This document shows positions 1 through 13,800 of a stretch of 64,000 nt of DNA, in pieces. Location of the stretch: NCBI RefSeq assembly GCF_001039355.2, contig NW_019773936.1, positions 370,643 through 434,642 on the forward strand, written 5' to 3'. The DNA comes from Lingula anatina. Lineage: Eukaryota; Brachiopoda; Lingulata; Lingulida; Lingulidae. Within the stretch, counting starts at the first letter, position 1; each line of letters begins with the position of its first letter. A program made the position numbers and the translations under genes. The notes under the pieces are model-generated. The model worked only from the letters and a program-made list of their open reading frames with translations, searched no databases and had not been told where the DNA came from.

Positions 1-1830
1 CTTCCACTTCCAGGTTGTCAGTGAGAACTGCATGGCCTACTGGAGACACAAAGAAAGAGGTGTCCGTCGTCCCACGAAACCTAACACCAGAAAAAGAATA
101 GCAGAGGCAAACACAGTTGCTGGTAATCGAAATATATACTAGTTTTAAATAAAGAAGAGTAACAAGTCTTCCGTGGTTCTGTTTAATAGACATTTGCATC
201 GTGTGACGTTGGAATAGTTGTCTGTAAATAAGAAATCCTACCAAAGAATGTTGTACACATTAAATTTAAACATTTACAACTTACGCAGATCAAGTAAAGA
301 CTGTGCAAAAATTGAACTCACCTTTTAAATAGCGTCCTAGAGACCTCGTTGTTGGTGTTAACAGGGTCTTGAATGTAACTGGAGAAGGTTGAGGATGCTG
401 CACTTCCGTAGTGGACCTGAACGTCGTCCACTGACAGCAGACCCGCTAAGACACCGCCATTTTCCCCTAGAACAGAAACAAATAATCGTCTGTTTCACAT
501 TTGATAAAATATTTATTTAAGGCTGAAAAAAGCCACCAATGGCACCTCTCTACTCTTGTTGTGTTACCTTAATAAAATTTCGTGTTGATTTATTATTATC
601 TACGTAATATTGTACCTTTAACGTATACATTTACGTCCCCTTCAGCGACGGCTTGGTTGTTGCTTCCTGTAAAAGATGTACACTTGGATATATTCAACAT
701 ATTACATGTACACTAATGCTCCTCGGAAAAAGTTTTCATTATACAAACTCCGAAGAATATATGACTACAAAATGAGAAATAACTATTCACATCCTAACCA
801 TGCGGCTGCATGCAATTGTAAAGCATGACATTTTTTATTTGCAGTTTAAAACAAATTAGATGAAAACGACAAAAATACCCAGCTGGAGTGCATTATCCGA
901 CGTCTCTTTGGTAACGGACACCTCTTTGCTAAGAACCAAGTTTACTCTTTCTTGGTTGAGCACGGATAAGGAATCTTTTGGTCCTGCACGTAAATGAAAC
1001 AAATTTTTAGACATGAAGGTTATATGTGTTACTTCCCTGGCCAATGAAAAAAAGGCCAAGTAGATCAGAAGCAGCAGGATGGCGGACCGGTTTACTATCA
1101 TCTATTGTGAAAAGCGAATTAAGAATGAGATACGACGTGTATACAGTCTGATAAGAGTTACACTAATACTAATACATAAAGAAAAGTAGGATGACAAAGC
1201 GTTAAAAATTATAAAAATTATAAAAACTCTAAAATATGATTGTGAAAAATAAAAGAAAATCCAATGCAAGTGAATGAGCTACAAAGTACATTTATCAATT
1301 TTAATGTGAACAAGTGGTTACTAATTGAACAAAAATTAAATCTGATCAAGTTCGACCATATCAGCGACTTGTTCATCATTTGCTTTTATGGGTTTCCTTC
1401 GAGTGAAAAGAAAACAAACCAACACATTACCCATTACGGACAGAAATTCTCGTTTCCCCTCTTCTGGTCAATATGAATGAGGATGTCAAATTACTTTGGA
1501 ATATTATAACCAGGAGACTCTTTGACCACTTACGTTTAATACAAGATGTAATATTGGCCACAGAAGACGACTTGTGTGCCTTGCTGGTGGCAATTAAACT
1601 TTGGTAAAGACATCTCCCAGGTTCCATAGAGAAAAAGCTCTCCTGTCTGAGGTCTTCGGTACTCTTGTCAGACGCACTGTGATTGGCCATGGCAGAAATG
1701 CTCATACTAGCATCAACATTATCCATCACCAACTTTCCGTCAGATATGGCAATTTTTGTTGAATTGGTGACTCCAATTTTTGACAGAGGGAATATATCAC
1801 TATCGCCGTCCGCCGAACCTATTTGCCATT
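1..1830 (-). CDS. Exons 40-44: continuation of the FN3-like chain to the window edge
   Basis: Exons 1830-1534, 983-879, 666-616, 466-322 and 80-<1, all phase-consistent. Exon 40 begins YEWQIGSADGDSDI once joined to exon 39, matching the repeat strand YEWAIGSEPGFSDI seen inside exon 39, so the join across the gap at 1949-2639 is credible. Exons 41-43 encode a less repetitive stretch (SLSVLNQERVNLVLSKEVSV, QAVAEGDVNVYVKGENGGVL) that may start a new domain. The last exon is cut by the window edge. Confidence 0.8.
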
Positions 1831-4800
1831 CTGAAAGAGAACGCGTACCTTGTGTATGTTAATTACCGTTTATATAATTTCTATAAACTTGATTTATCTA
1901 TCAAACACGATTTCATTACAGCTCTTTTTTTTTTTTTTTTTTTTTTGANNNNNNNNNNNNNNNNNNNNNNNNNNNNNNNNNNNNNNNNNNNNNNNNNNNN
2001 NNNNNNNNNNNNNNNNNNNNNNNNNNNNNNNNNNNNNNNNNNNNNNNNNNNNNNNNNNNNNNNNNNNNNNNNNNNNNNNNNNNNNNNNNNNNNNNNNNNN
2101 NNNNNNNNNNNNNNNNNNNNNNNNNNNNNNNNNNNNNNNNNNNNNNNNNNNNNNNNNNNNNNNNNNNNNNNNNNNNNNNNNNNNNNNNNNNNNNNNNNNN
2201 NNNNNNNNNNNNNNNNNNNNNNNNNNNNNNNNNNNNNNNNNNNNNNNNNNNNNNNNNNNNNNNNNNNNNNNNNNNNNNNNNNNNNNNNNNNNNNNNNNNN
2301 NNNNNNNNNNNNNNNNNNNNNNNNNNNNNNNNNNNNNNNNNNNNNNNNNNNNNNNNNNNNNNNNNNNNNNNNNNNNNNNNNNNNNNNNNNNNNNNNNNNN
2401 NNNNNNNNNNNNNNNNNNNNNNNNNNNNNNNNNNNNNNNNNNNNNNNNNNNNNNNNNNNNNNNNNNNNNNNNNNNNNNNNNNNNNNNNNNNNNNNNNNNN
2501 NNNNNNNNNNNNNNNNNNNNNNNNNNNNNNNNNNNNNNNNNNNNNNNNNNNNNNNNNNNNNNNNNNNNNNNNNNNNNNNNNNNNNNNNNNNNNNNNNNNN
2601 NNNNNNNNNNNNNNNNNNNNNNNNNNNNNNNNNNNNNNNTTTTTTTTTTTTTTTTTTTTTTGACACGGAGTTAGGCAGCACATCTGTTGTCATATTGTTT
2701 TGACTGCAATATTTCGATTCTGTTTAGGTATGTCTGACTTACCATAAAATGCTAAAGTATCTGATCCTCTTGCCCATTCCAATCCAGCCCCATGTTGATT
2801 GATCGTAAGATACACGTCCGGCATATCTGGTAACTGGGTGACACCTGGTGGTTTAACCGTTTCCTTTATACCTGCGACGTCCGGCTGTTTTGAATCTATC
2901 GTAACATGACATGTAACTATGGTGCTTTGCCCTGCTGCATTGTTTGCTCGCACAGATATATAATAAGTATGAAGCTGTTGTAGCGGCTGCGTAAAGTTGC
3001 TAAGGACTAATTTATCTTTAAGGCCGACAGAATGAAACGGAATTATATCCTGTTGCCCGTGATGTGTTCCTACCGCGACATCGTACGTTATAATATCACT
3101 TACGTCTTCTTCGCAGTCCCAGTATGCTCCTATACTCTCGTTGGTACCCGCGTATTCTACAGGTTCTTCCATGGAGTATGATGGATCTAAGCATTGTATT
3201 AAAGTACATCTGGGTGGAGTTGTGTCTATGGTAATTCCTTTGGAAGACACGGTTGTACCCAGTCCGGCGTGGTTTACTGTTTTTATGATCATAAAGTATG
3301 TGGCGGCATTGGGTTTATCAGAATCTGTGTTCATCACATCTTTAACATACCTTCTCTTTGAATCAAGAGTAAGATTGTTTAATCTTATTTCAGTTAGTTC
3401 GAACGAAGAATGGGGACAATCGGTACTACAAGTCATGTCGCACTGGTACTGGCACGGTGAACAGAAATGTTTGTATAGATGGAGTGGGATGACGTCAGCG
3501 ACGAGGTTATCTGAACTTCCGACACCCACCCATAACGCATTCAACTTGCTTTCAAAATCGTAAAACGTTCTCCCCAAGTGACACGGCTTATTTGTCGGAC
3601 GTGGTATCTCGAAATAGTTCAAAGTGGCTTGCGTTTTGAAAGGATGGAATGCATCTGGTACTTCCGGAACAAAGTCATTTATACTCCACGTGCGAATCTT
3701 CAGATATCCATTGGGTTTAATGATGTTGTACAGAACAGCTTTAAGTCCACTGTTGATGTGTAATTTAGCACTCCAACTGGTCCTGGTAGGGTACTCTTCT
3801 TTTTCAATCTGAATTGTGTATGTGGCGGCCTTTGTTGTTGGATCGAATGGAAGCTCTACCCATTCAGACTTGCGACCTTCTTCATTGGTGCACCAGAACA
3901 AACAGAACCACTTCTTTTTTGCACCATAGGCATGCCCTACTATATGTAACCCAATGCCCGGTGCATATGAAACTTGACTGATGACGTTTGATCCATTATT
4001 TGTTATGTTACGTTGCAGAGCTATTTCGGTATTTTCGTGTATCTCTGAACTGTTAATGATGTCCGTTCCGTTTCCAGAAGTATTTTCTGATCTGTTTGAC
4101 GTGATATCAAGATGTATAGCGTTCTTGTTATTAGGATGTATCTCTTTAGTGTTATTTTTATCCGTGCCGTTGTTGACAGCTTGTTCTGATCCCTCTGACG
4201 TAATGTTATAATAGATAGTGTTGTTATTAAAGCTTAACTCTGTACTGTTCTTCTTGTCTGCCTCGTTGTTAACGACATGGTCCAATCCGTTTGACGTGAT
4301 GTTATAATTCACAGTGTCGTTATTAGAACTTAAGTCTGTACTGTTATTTTTGTCCGTTTTGTTGTTAACGACATGTTCTGATACGTTCACTGTGATGTTG
4401 GAAAATATAGCTTTATGGTTATTCGTGCGTATCTCTGCGCTGTTATTTTTGTCTGTTACGTTTTGATCAGTGAATTTTAATCCATTAGTCGTGATATTGC
4501 TGAGCACAGATGCATTGGTATTCTGATGTATCTCTGTAATATTTTTTTCTGTTCCGTTGTTCATATCTGGTTGGGAACTGTCACTATGGAATTCAATAGA
4601 TGCGTTCTGGAACATTTCTGATGAAGGCGGATTAACAATAACAGGTTCTTCAAACGCAAAGATCTCATCGTTGTCTCCTTTGCTCAAAGTCACACTCGTA
4701 ATGATGGTTTCTCCTTCGGCAGCTTGCAGGAAAAAAGAAAAATTTCCTAAAACATCTGGTGACAGCTCGCTTTTTACACCCGCTAACTCTAGATGAAAAC

Positions 4801-7800
4801 TATACTCATCGTGACCCGTAATCAGAACAAGTTGATCAGATTTAGTTTGAACATTGGCCGTCTGATAATACGTTTGAGGAGAATCTGATGTTTGGGGCGA
4901 TGTTTTTAAGGCATGCATTCCATTCGGGACGAGGTTGGTAAAATGGATACGTTTTGACGATGGGCAGAGAGCCGTGGCGGCGTCGTGTGCAATGCCTATC
5001 ATGCCTTGTAATGTCGTCGTTGATGCCTGATATAAGCTGGATGTTTTCCAGTCGCTACCATGTTTCACATCCCCCGGAAATGGTGGGGTTTCGTCTACGA
5101 ACACCGGGTCGCTCCATTGTGTAATTTGCAATCTAGCCTCGTTATATGCAGTTAGTTTGATATAGTACGGTACTCGTGGCAAAAGTTGTACACGAGTAAA
5201 CTCAATACTGGTGTCGTTTTTTACTTCTACAGGACCCTGCATCAAGGCAAGTTCAGATTTATTCAAGTGTTTACTTGAACACGTAGACCGCTGAAAAAGC
5301 GAAACTTCATACATTGCAATATGGGTCTCGGTATCTCTAAACCCTGGCCAAGTGGCAATAAGCGTCTCTGTAGAAACGGTATACATGGCGTCAGTTCCTT
5401 TGAGGCCCACTACAATTTTACCTGGCAATGGAGGCGTTGTGTCTATTAGTATTGGGGGGCTGGTGGCAATACCACAATTGCCAGCAGCATCTGTTGCTTT
5501 TACTACTACGAAGTACATTGTTCCATGACGTAATGACAAATCACTCAACTTAACTGACATATCGACTCCAACACTCTTCATTGTTACATCGAAAGTTGCG
5601 CCGTCCTGACTGTATACATTCTCACAAACTATAGTGTTATTAGATAAAGAAGCAACAAAATTGGCATTTGATGACACACCCACTTGATAGTCCAGAATAG
5701 GCAGATCAGATGAGAAACCTTCCCAGTAGGCATGTAATTCTTCCGTTGACGACTGGGAAGACTTAGAGAATACAAAACCAGGCTTGATGAAGGCTTCAAA
5801 CCCAACTTTAATGCCATTGGAGCTCGCTTCAGCCATGCTGCCAGCTTCACTGTAGGCTCGTACAGTGACATAGTAAGTAATGGATTTTGCTGTCAAGTTC
5901 AGTCCGTTAAATGTGTGGTTTGTCGCAATACCAACATTTACAAAACCGTGCACGTTGGCCCTTGACAAACTATATCTCCTGTCGTTGCCTACTGCTACCT
6001 CATAATGCTCAATAATCTGGCTTGGGTCATTAGACGAAAGATCGCCAAATGACCCCCAATTGGCAGACAGCTTTGTTGTTGACCGCTGGTAGTTAATGTC
6101 TTCTCCTAGTCCGTCAGCAACGTAGCCTGGAAATGGGGGCTCAATGTTGACAGTAAATCCATCTGATCTTGCTGTCTGTGTGCGGTTTATGGCATCAACA
6201 ACAGTAACAACGCTGTAATAGGTTTTGTCGTTTTCAAGATCGACCCCATCAATGATCAGGAACTGATCAGAGGAAGGTACAAGAGATGGTGGTTTTATAA
6301 CCACGCCGTCAACACGAACGACAGACCATAAGACCTCCTGCAATGGACAGGGATCTTGGTAGTCCCACTGAGCCAACACAGTAGTTAGCTCTGTTTGGAA
6401 ATCTATGTCGATATTTCCGTTTCCGTCCATTACTGTCAGATGAGGATGAGGGGAAACAACAACGCCAGCAGAAACAGCAATGGCATAAAGACCCCCCTTG
6501 TTAAACCCACGGACAGATGCATAGACAGTACCCCCAGAGGGTAAAGCTAAACCGTCGATAAACGTTGACGTTCTCAATCCAACATCTTTAAACCCAATGA
6601 TATCTGTGCCTTGGAAGTAGCTTCCCACTGCCACTTCGTAGCGTTCAATGCCACTTTCCGGGTCGAGGAACTGATCCCATAAGACGTCAACATATGTTTC
6701 CGATACTTGACATTTTGGATGACTTGCAACGGTGTCCTTTGGTGCAGATGACGTGGTTATGTGGACATAACCTGTGAGAGGTGGAGTGGAATCTAGGATT
6801 ATTTTTGCAACAGAAACGGAAGTAAGATTGACAACATTTTCTGTCTTCAAGGTGACAAACACCCTGGTCAAGTTGTACACCACATTACTTGAATCCAGTA
6901 CAAACATCCAGTTACTCTTGTAGATGCCGAGGTCTGAAAACTGTGCCAAGTCATCTTTGAAATAGTCCAAACCAACAGCTATTTGTACACGCTTGAGGTC
7001 GCTCTCCGTATCATCAATGGGCGTCCAGTTGCAGTAAATTGTGGTTTGTAAGGGGGATAGGATATCTGTGCACCTGAAATTCTGGATAACAGGGGGTGTT
7101 GTATCTATTAATACTGCAGGTGAGGTTACAATTTGCTGGTTACCCGCATTGTCCGTTGCTGTTAATGAGACAAAGATGGTCTCACCATGATTTACAGTAA
7201 TAGCTCCGGTTGAGACTCCTGTTGTCATTGCATAAGTCACCGGGACCCTGTCACTCAAACCTGGTAAAGTACCAGCTGTCCACGTCACGCCTGCTACACC
7301 ACTACCTGTGTCAGAAAAGTTCCACATGGGGACAATTTTCTCCGACGAGGCGGTATATAACACTCGTCTTGGTACTTGCGGAATACCTTCAACTATCTGC
7401 TGAAAACTTATATCTGGAGCAGAAGCATCTGTGACAATGCCATCTGAAACTGACACTATAAAATCTTCATGACACTTATGCCCAGTTCTAGCCCTGACCG
7501 CAGTGTAAATAGTTTGACCATCTGGCAGGTCTAGATTGGTTTGAGCAAAACCAGCACTTTCATTTGCCATTACTATGCCAATGGAGGAATAGTCACGGAT
7601 ATCTGAAAACCCTGGTTCAGAACCAATGGCCCATTCATAAGCTGTGATGCCACATGCCTCACTCTCAAAGCCTACAAAACTACAAGCTATGGATGAAGTG
7701 TCCCTCTGCGAGTTAGCATCTTGAAGGAATTGCCTTCCATCGAACACTATACCAGGGACATTATCTTTTAGAACAAAAATTGGGCGAGATGATTTTGGAT

Positions 7801-10800
7801 GGGATTCCAATCCAGCGCCATTGAAAGCAATGACAGTGACATAGTATGTATAACCACTTGATGCTGTAGCGTTAAGACGGGCCTTCACATACCCATGTCT
7901 TGTGCTGCCAAAGTCTATAAACGTTCCTGTAACAGATACATCACCGGGATTAACCCCGATGCCGACCATATACTTCACGATGCCACTCTCTCCATCATGA
8001 CCAACCCAAGATACCTCTATACCATTTGAATCGACATGGAGAACACGGTTCAGCTCATCGAGTTCTTCTTCCTCTTCAAACAGGCCTACATGTACCTAAA
8101 ACATATCAATATATACCAAGCAATTACAAAAGTCACATTTAGCCGCCAAAGCCATGCCCTTGGTTATAATAATAAAAATTAAACAGTAAAAGGCCGATTG
8201 TCTAATATCAACTTGAAGCATTTACACAATTTCAAAAACAAAATGGACATTTCATTTAATGTACACTGCATTTACGTACGTCTTTTATCACGGGTGGAGT
8301 CGTGTCTACTGTTACCCCTTTGGTCTCGTAATTGGCTGACAACAGGGCCCGATTAATGGCGGTCACATGGAGGCTGTATTTTGCCCCGTTGTCAAGTTTC
8401 AAAGAAGATTTGTTGAATATGAATTGTTTTTCGCCATCTTCCATGGTATAGCTTTTGTCACGCTGGTCATATGGCCAAAACCTCTGCTTTTGCCCATGAT
8501 ACGACTGAAATACAGTCACTCGATATTCCAGAATACCAGACTCTTGGTCATCGTATTGCCAACGTGCATATATGTATGAATCACTGGACTGATACAATAA
8601 CCCTTCTTCAGACTGGCTGATAAAGTTAAGCACAGGTGGTGTGAGATCAACGAAATAGCCATCCGTGGTAACTGCTGACATTTGACCAGCACCATTTTTT
8701 CCGCGAACTATTGTTTTAACAGTATCACCGTGCTCAAGAGAAAATGTGTGCTCCTCAAAGTGTTGGTCTTTTTTCAGTGTGGCAAAATCTACTTCTTCAT
8801 TGTTTACAATAACTATAACTTCGTAGTGGTCTATGCCGCTCTCTGGATCGTAAAACCCATCCCATGCACTGGATACGGTTGCAGTCTCTGCTGAGAAGTC
8901 GATATTTTGATTAAGATTTAGACCGTCAACGGCCCATCCTGCTACTGGGGTTGTCAAGTCGATAAGTACTGCAAAGTAGAAAAACGGNTTTTTCATTGTT
9001 TACAAGAACTATTACTTCGTAGTGGTCTATGCCGCTCTCCGGATCGTAAAACCCATCCCATGCACTAGATACGGTTGCAGTCTCTGCTGAGAAGTCGATA
9101 TTTTGATTAAGATTTAGACCGTCAACGGCCCATCCTGCTACTGGGGTTGTCAAGTCGATAAGTACTGTAAAGTAGACAAACGGTTACAGTATATGACTAA
9201 CTGGTAAGTAAATATTCATAAAACGAATTTAAGTAAAACATTTTGCTTTGTTTCAGGTAAGTCTACATCGAATTTCTGTTTTATATCAAAATTCGCACAT
9301 AAAATTTAGTATACACATGCATGCATCGGTACAAGTGACAAAATGACTAAGTTTCTGTAACATTTGTCTGGATATCTAACTTTCAATTGGCATTATTCCA
9401 TGATTCTGAAAAACGTTATCGTCCAGTTCCCACATACTTACTCCCGTCTGACGTTCTGTTTATAGACTTTGGGTTTAGGCCATGGTTTAATGCTGTAAGG
9501 GTAGTGTAATAAGTAGAGTTGTGGGTAAGATTGGCTGGCATACAAGTCTCTTTGACGGAATGGCTAACTCTAAGTGGTTTGACCACATCGTCTGTTCCTG
9601 GTGCACTACCAACTTGTACAATATATCTATGAATTGGATAAATAAAGACATAATTTACAAGTGAAGTTATGAACTAAAATCCAACTGGCTGTTTCCCTAC
9701 GAATAATGAACAAGGCAGCAAAGCTGTTAAATGTACAGACCGAAAGCAGAAAACAAAAATGCAGAAAATAGGTCATATTGTCAAATTTGATGCAATAATA
9801 AATAATGCTTATAACAGCACAGTCAATCAACAGTAAATTTTAATCATGCACAACAGGCAACATGGTCAATAAGATTACAGTTTCAGAACAATGAGAGAGC
9901 AAATCCACATAATGAATAGCCTAACTTTTGTAAAAATTGGTCTGATAAAGCTGATTTTCAAACTTGACCTGTATTTTAGTAAGATTTATCACTCCTGTGA
10001 ATTTGAAGACAATAATCCTGTTGGTTTTCCTTGAAATGTGTTATCAGTGTTGAATATATGCAAAAAAAAAACATAGAAAAAAAAGCTTAACTTTTGAAAA
10101 ATTGGCCCGATCATGCTGACTTTCAAACTTGACCTGCATTTAATGAATATACATCAGTTCTGTAAGTTTCAAGCCAAAAGGTAAAACTGTTTTCCACTTA
10201 TCGAGTTATCGGTGTTGCATATATGCTGAAAAAAAGTGGAAAAAAGCATAACTTTAAAGAAAATAGCCCGATCATGCTGATTTTTGAACTTGACTTGCGT
10301 TTTATAAATATTTATCAGTTCTGTGAGTTTCAAGCCAAAAGGTAAAATGATATTCCACTTAGCGTGTTATCGGAGCAAGTGCACGGCAACGATGGTGACG
10401 GCAACGACAGACGCAGATAACAACAATATTACATCTGTGTCTGCACATAAAAAATAGCATTTTAACTGGTAAGGAACAACCTAACTCAGAATCTGTGTTA
10501 TGCATCAGTTAAGTTAGCAAGTCTGTGAAGAGAACCTAGCAGACTTAATTACTTCATCAAATGGTATGTCTTTTTTAAGTTAGAATTTGTGCTTACTTGT
10601 AATTGATGTAATTGTAAAACTTGCATACACTTCCTTCGCAACTTTCAGAACAATTTTATCCACATTTATATTATCCACATTTAGTTATTTATTCACATTT
10701 CAATATTCTAAACAAATTTCTTAATGAAGCAATTCTTATCAAACTGTGACGTTATGGGCCAACTTGATTGTCTTTCTCATAATGCCTGCCGCCACAGTCA

Positions 10801-13800
10801 TTCTCAATGCTACAATTAAATTTTACATATTGAGAATGGATGTTGACAGCAACAATTGTGGGAAGGACATCCTGAAAGCCCTAATCAAGAGATAATTTAC
10901 TTTCCCCAAAATTGCCGTTGCACTTTAAATATATTTTTATCTAAAATTGTCTGATTCCATCCGTCCTGACATCGGAACAAAGTATTTCAAGCATTATGAG
11001 TGGTAGCCAGAGATGCATGTTATACATGTATGTACCTAAATCACTGAAAATAAAATGAAACTCAAATTATAATTACAAATTTCAAAATATCAGAAACCAA
11101 CCTGTCTATCCCCGACTCCGGGTCGTAAAATCCTTTCCAATGGACGCAAATGCTGTCGTTATTAGCCTGGTAATCAATGTCAACATGTAGATTTTTACCG
11201 TCAAACAGATCTCCGGCAATGGGCTCAGAACGATCGATCATAATTGGTTCATCACTGTGACCAGTTGTAAATAACTCAACTGAAAAGAAAGGTTACATGT
11301 CCTTCATATTCATTTCAGTCATCTGGGTATCTTGCACAGACAAACGTATATGAAAAAATAAGGCTGATAAATCGAATGTGCCACGGTTTCCAATTTAGTC
11401 TATGCTATTATTTAATAAGCTTACACAAATGCTAAAAGCTGTAATTAAAAAATATAATCATAGTTCATATTATTCCATACTCCACACTGCAATGCTTTGA
11501 ACTTAAAGGGATAATAACTCTTCGTATGAGATCTATATTTCACAATAAAAACATTTGTGAATAACTCATAGAAAAATAATATATTCTGTTTTACCACAAA
11601 AACGGCAGTTATAGCTATTATTCTGATATCTGAGCTTGTCTTTAGACCACGTGACCTCCATTGATGGCTATACTCTGTTAAAATCTCTTAAGAGATTTTA
11701 ACAAAAAACCAAACTTTTTAGAAAAAAACCAGGGACTAACTTTGAATGTAAAAATGGATTCATTAACCATTGGTAAGTATGGGAAAATTGTTGTTTACTC
11801 CAGGAAAATTCATTTTTTGGCCGAAACGAAGAGTTATTATCACTTTAATGCTTACCATTATTAATTGCCCGCACCCGAATCCACGCGGGTATTCCATCTG
11901 GGATCCCTGGATCTTCCAATAAAAGATATGCATGTTTTCTTTCTATATGATCATGCCTGGAAAAGGGTCGAATCTTAGCATCATACTTGGTTTTACCCAA
12001 GGCCAAGTCTACCCTCATGATGCCAGAAAGAGAATCAGACACATTATAGTACACTGCCAAAATGTCGAAGTCTTCGTCGTATACAATGTCATTAATCCCA
12101 CTGAAAATTGGCTTTGTCGTATCGATTATAATAGGTGTGCTGTGACACACGGTGGTCACTAGAGATCCCCCATGGTGGACACTATTCAGTGCTTGAACAG
12201 TCACGTAGTACGAGCCATCGGGAAGATGTAGGTGTTTTGCCAAACCGTTGTGCGTCCAAAATGACTTTCCTGAGAGGTGTGAGTGTGGGTCATCATACGG
12301 CTGGACATCTGTTCCACATACAGTTGAACCAGCTGCCCACGTGTAACCCCAGATGCCAGTTTCATTGTCGTGGAAGCCATCCCAATTAGCTAAAATTATA
12401 AAGTTACACATTAATGCGATTGCAATAGTTAATGTGGTTCACAGTTGTAGTAGTCATTATATCAGACATCTGATTTCGAATGAAAACACCTCGTGTCTCA
12501 AATTTACTAGCAAGAGCAAACATAGGGGGTTATACATGACTTACGTATGGAACTTTTAATGGCGGTGGTGGATTTCCATACCTGACAAGTAATGGTTGGC
12601 AAGGGTATACTTCGTGTCCCTGACAGCATGGGGTCCATTGAAAACGGGGGTAGATCCTTCGCCCTCTATAATCAACCTAAAATGGCGATCATAGGAAAAC
12701 ATTTTTTAAAAAATCATAAAAAAAATAAAAAAAAAANCTTCTTCATTGTTTACAATAACTATAACTTCGTAGTGGTCTATGCCGCTCTCTGGATCGTAAA
12801 ACCCATCCCATGCACTGGATACGGTTGCAGTCTCTGCTGAGAAGTCGATATTTTGATTAAGATTTAGACCGTCAACGGCCCATCCTGCTACTGGGGTTGT
12901 CAAGTCGATAAGTACTGCAAAGTAGAAAAACGGTTACAGTATATGACTAACTGGTAAGTAAATATTCATAAAACGAATTTAAGTAAAACATTTTGCTTTG
13001 TTTCAGGTAAGTCTACATCGAATTTCTGTTTTATATCAAAATTTGCACATAAAGTTTAGTATACACATGCATGCATCGGTACAAGTGACAAAATGAATAA
13101 GTTTCTGTAACATTTGTCTGGATATCTAACTTTCAATTGGCATTATTCCATAATTCTGAAAAACGTTATCGTCCAGTTCCCACATACTTACTCCCGTCTG
13201 ACGTTCTGTTTATAGACTTTGGGTTTAGGCCATGGTTTAATGCTGTAAGGGTAGTGTAATAAGTAGAGTTGTGGGTAAGATTGGCTGGCATACAAGTCTC
13301 TTTGACAGAATGGCTAACTCTAAGTGGTTTGACCACATCGTCTGTTCCTGGTGCACTACCAACTTGTACAGTATATCTATGGAATGGATAAATAAAGACA
13401 TAATTTACAAGTGAAGTTATGAACTAAAATCCAACTAGCTGTTTCCCTACGAATGATGAACAAGGCAGCAAAGCTGTTAAATGTACAGACAAAAAGCAGA
13501 AAATAAAAATGCAGCAAATAGGTCATATTGTCAAATTTGATGCAATAATAAATAATGCTTATAACAGCACAGTCAATCAACACTAAATTTTAATCATGCA
13601 CAACAGGCAACATGGTCAATAAGATTACAGTTTCAGAACAATGAGAGAGCAAATCCACATAATGAAAATCCCAATATGTGAAAAATGATGATAGCGCATA
13701 AAATACTATTACATAATGTTTAAAGACATAAACACCAATATTACTTATGTGGAAATACAGAAAATGTACAGAGCTTCAGGTAGATGGGACTTGAAAGTCA

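Larger units (their letters stand above)
8989..12736 (-). other. Second allelic copy of exons 34-38 region (uncollapsed haplotype)
   Basis: Bounded by single Ns at 8988 and 12737. It repeats the content of 12741-16355 with scattered substitutions. Copy exons are 12676-12582, 12389-11856, 11279-11102, 9626-9442 and 9164 to the N at 8988, with the same lengths as the canonical copies. Exact identity of 8794-8987 with 12738-12931 shows that the flanking contigs overlap each other, so this block is most simply the other haplotype placed in series. A true tandem exon duplication is the alternative. Confidence 0.75.

Noticed and set aside
856-1101. 81-residue minus-strand open frame
   Set aside because: Only its C-terminal half (983-879) is an exon; the start is intron sequence read through a splice acceptor.
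1780-2703. Open frames running through the N gap
   Set aside because: Most of the frame is undetermined bases, so there is no coding evidence.
3141-5000. Several plus-strand open frames inside exon 39
   Set aside because: They are antisense shadows of a long repeat-bearing exon.
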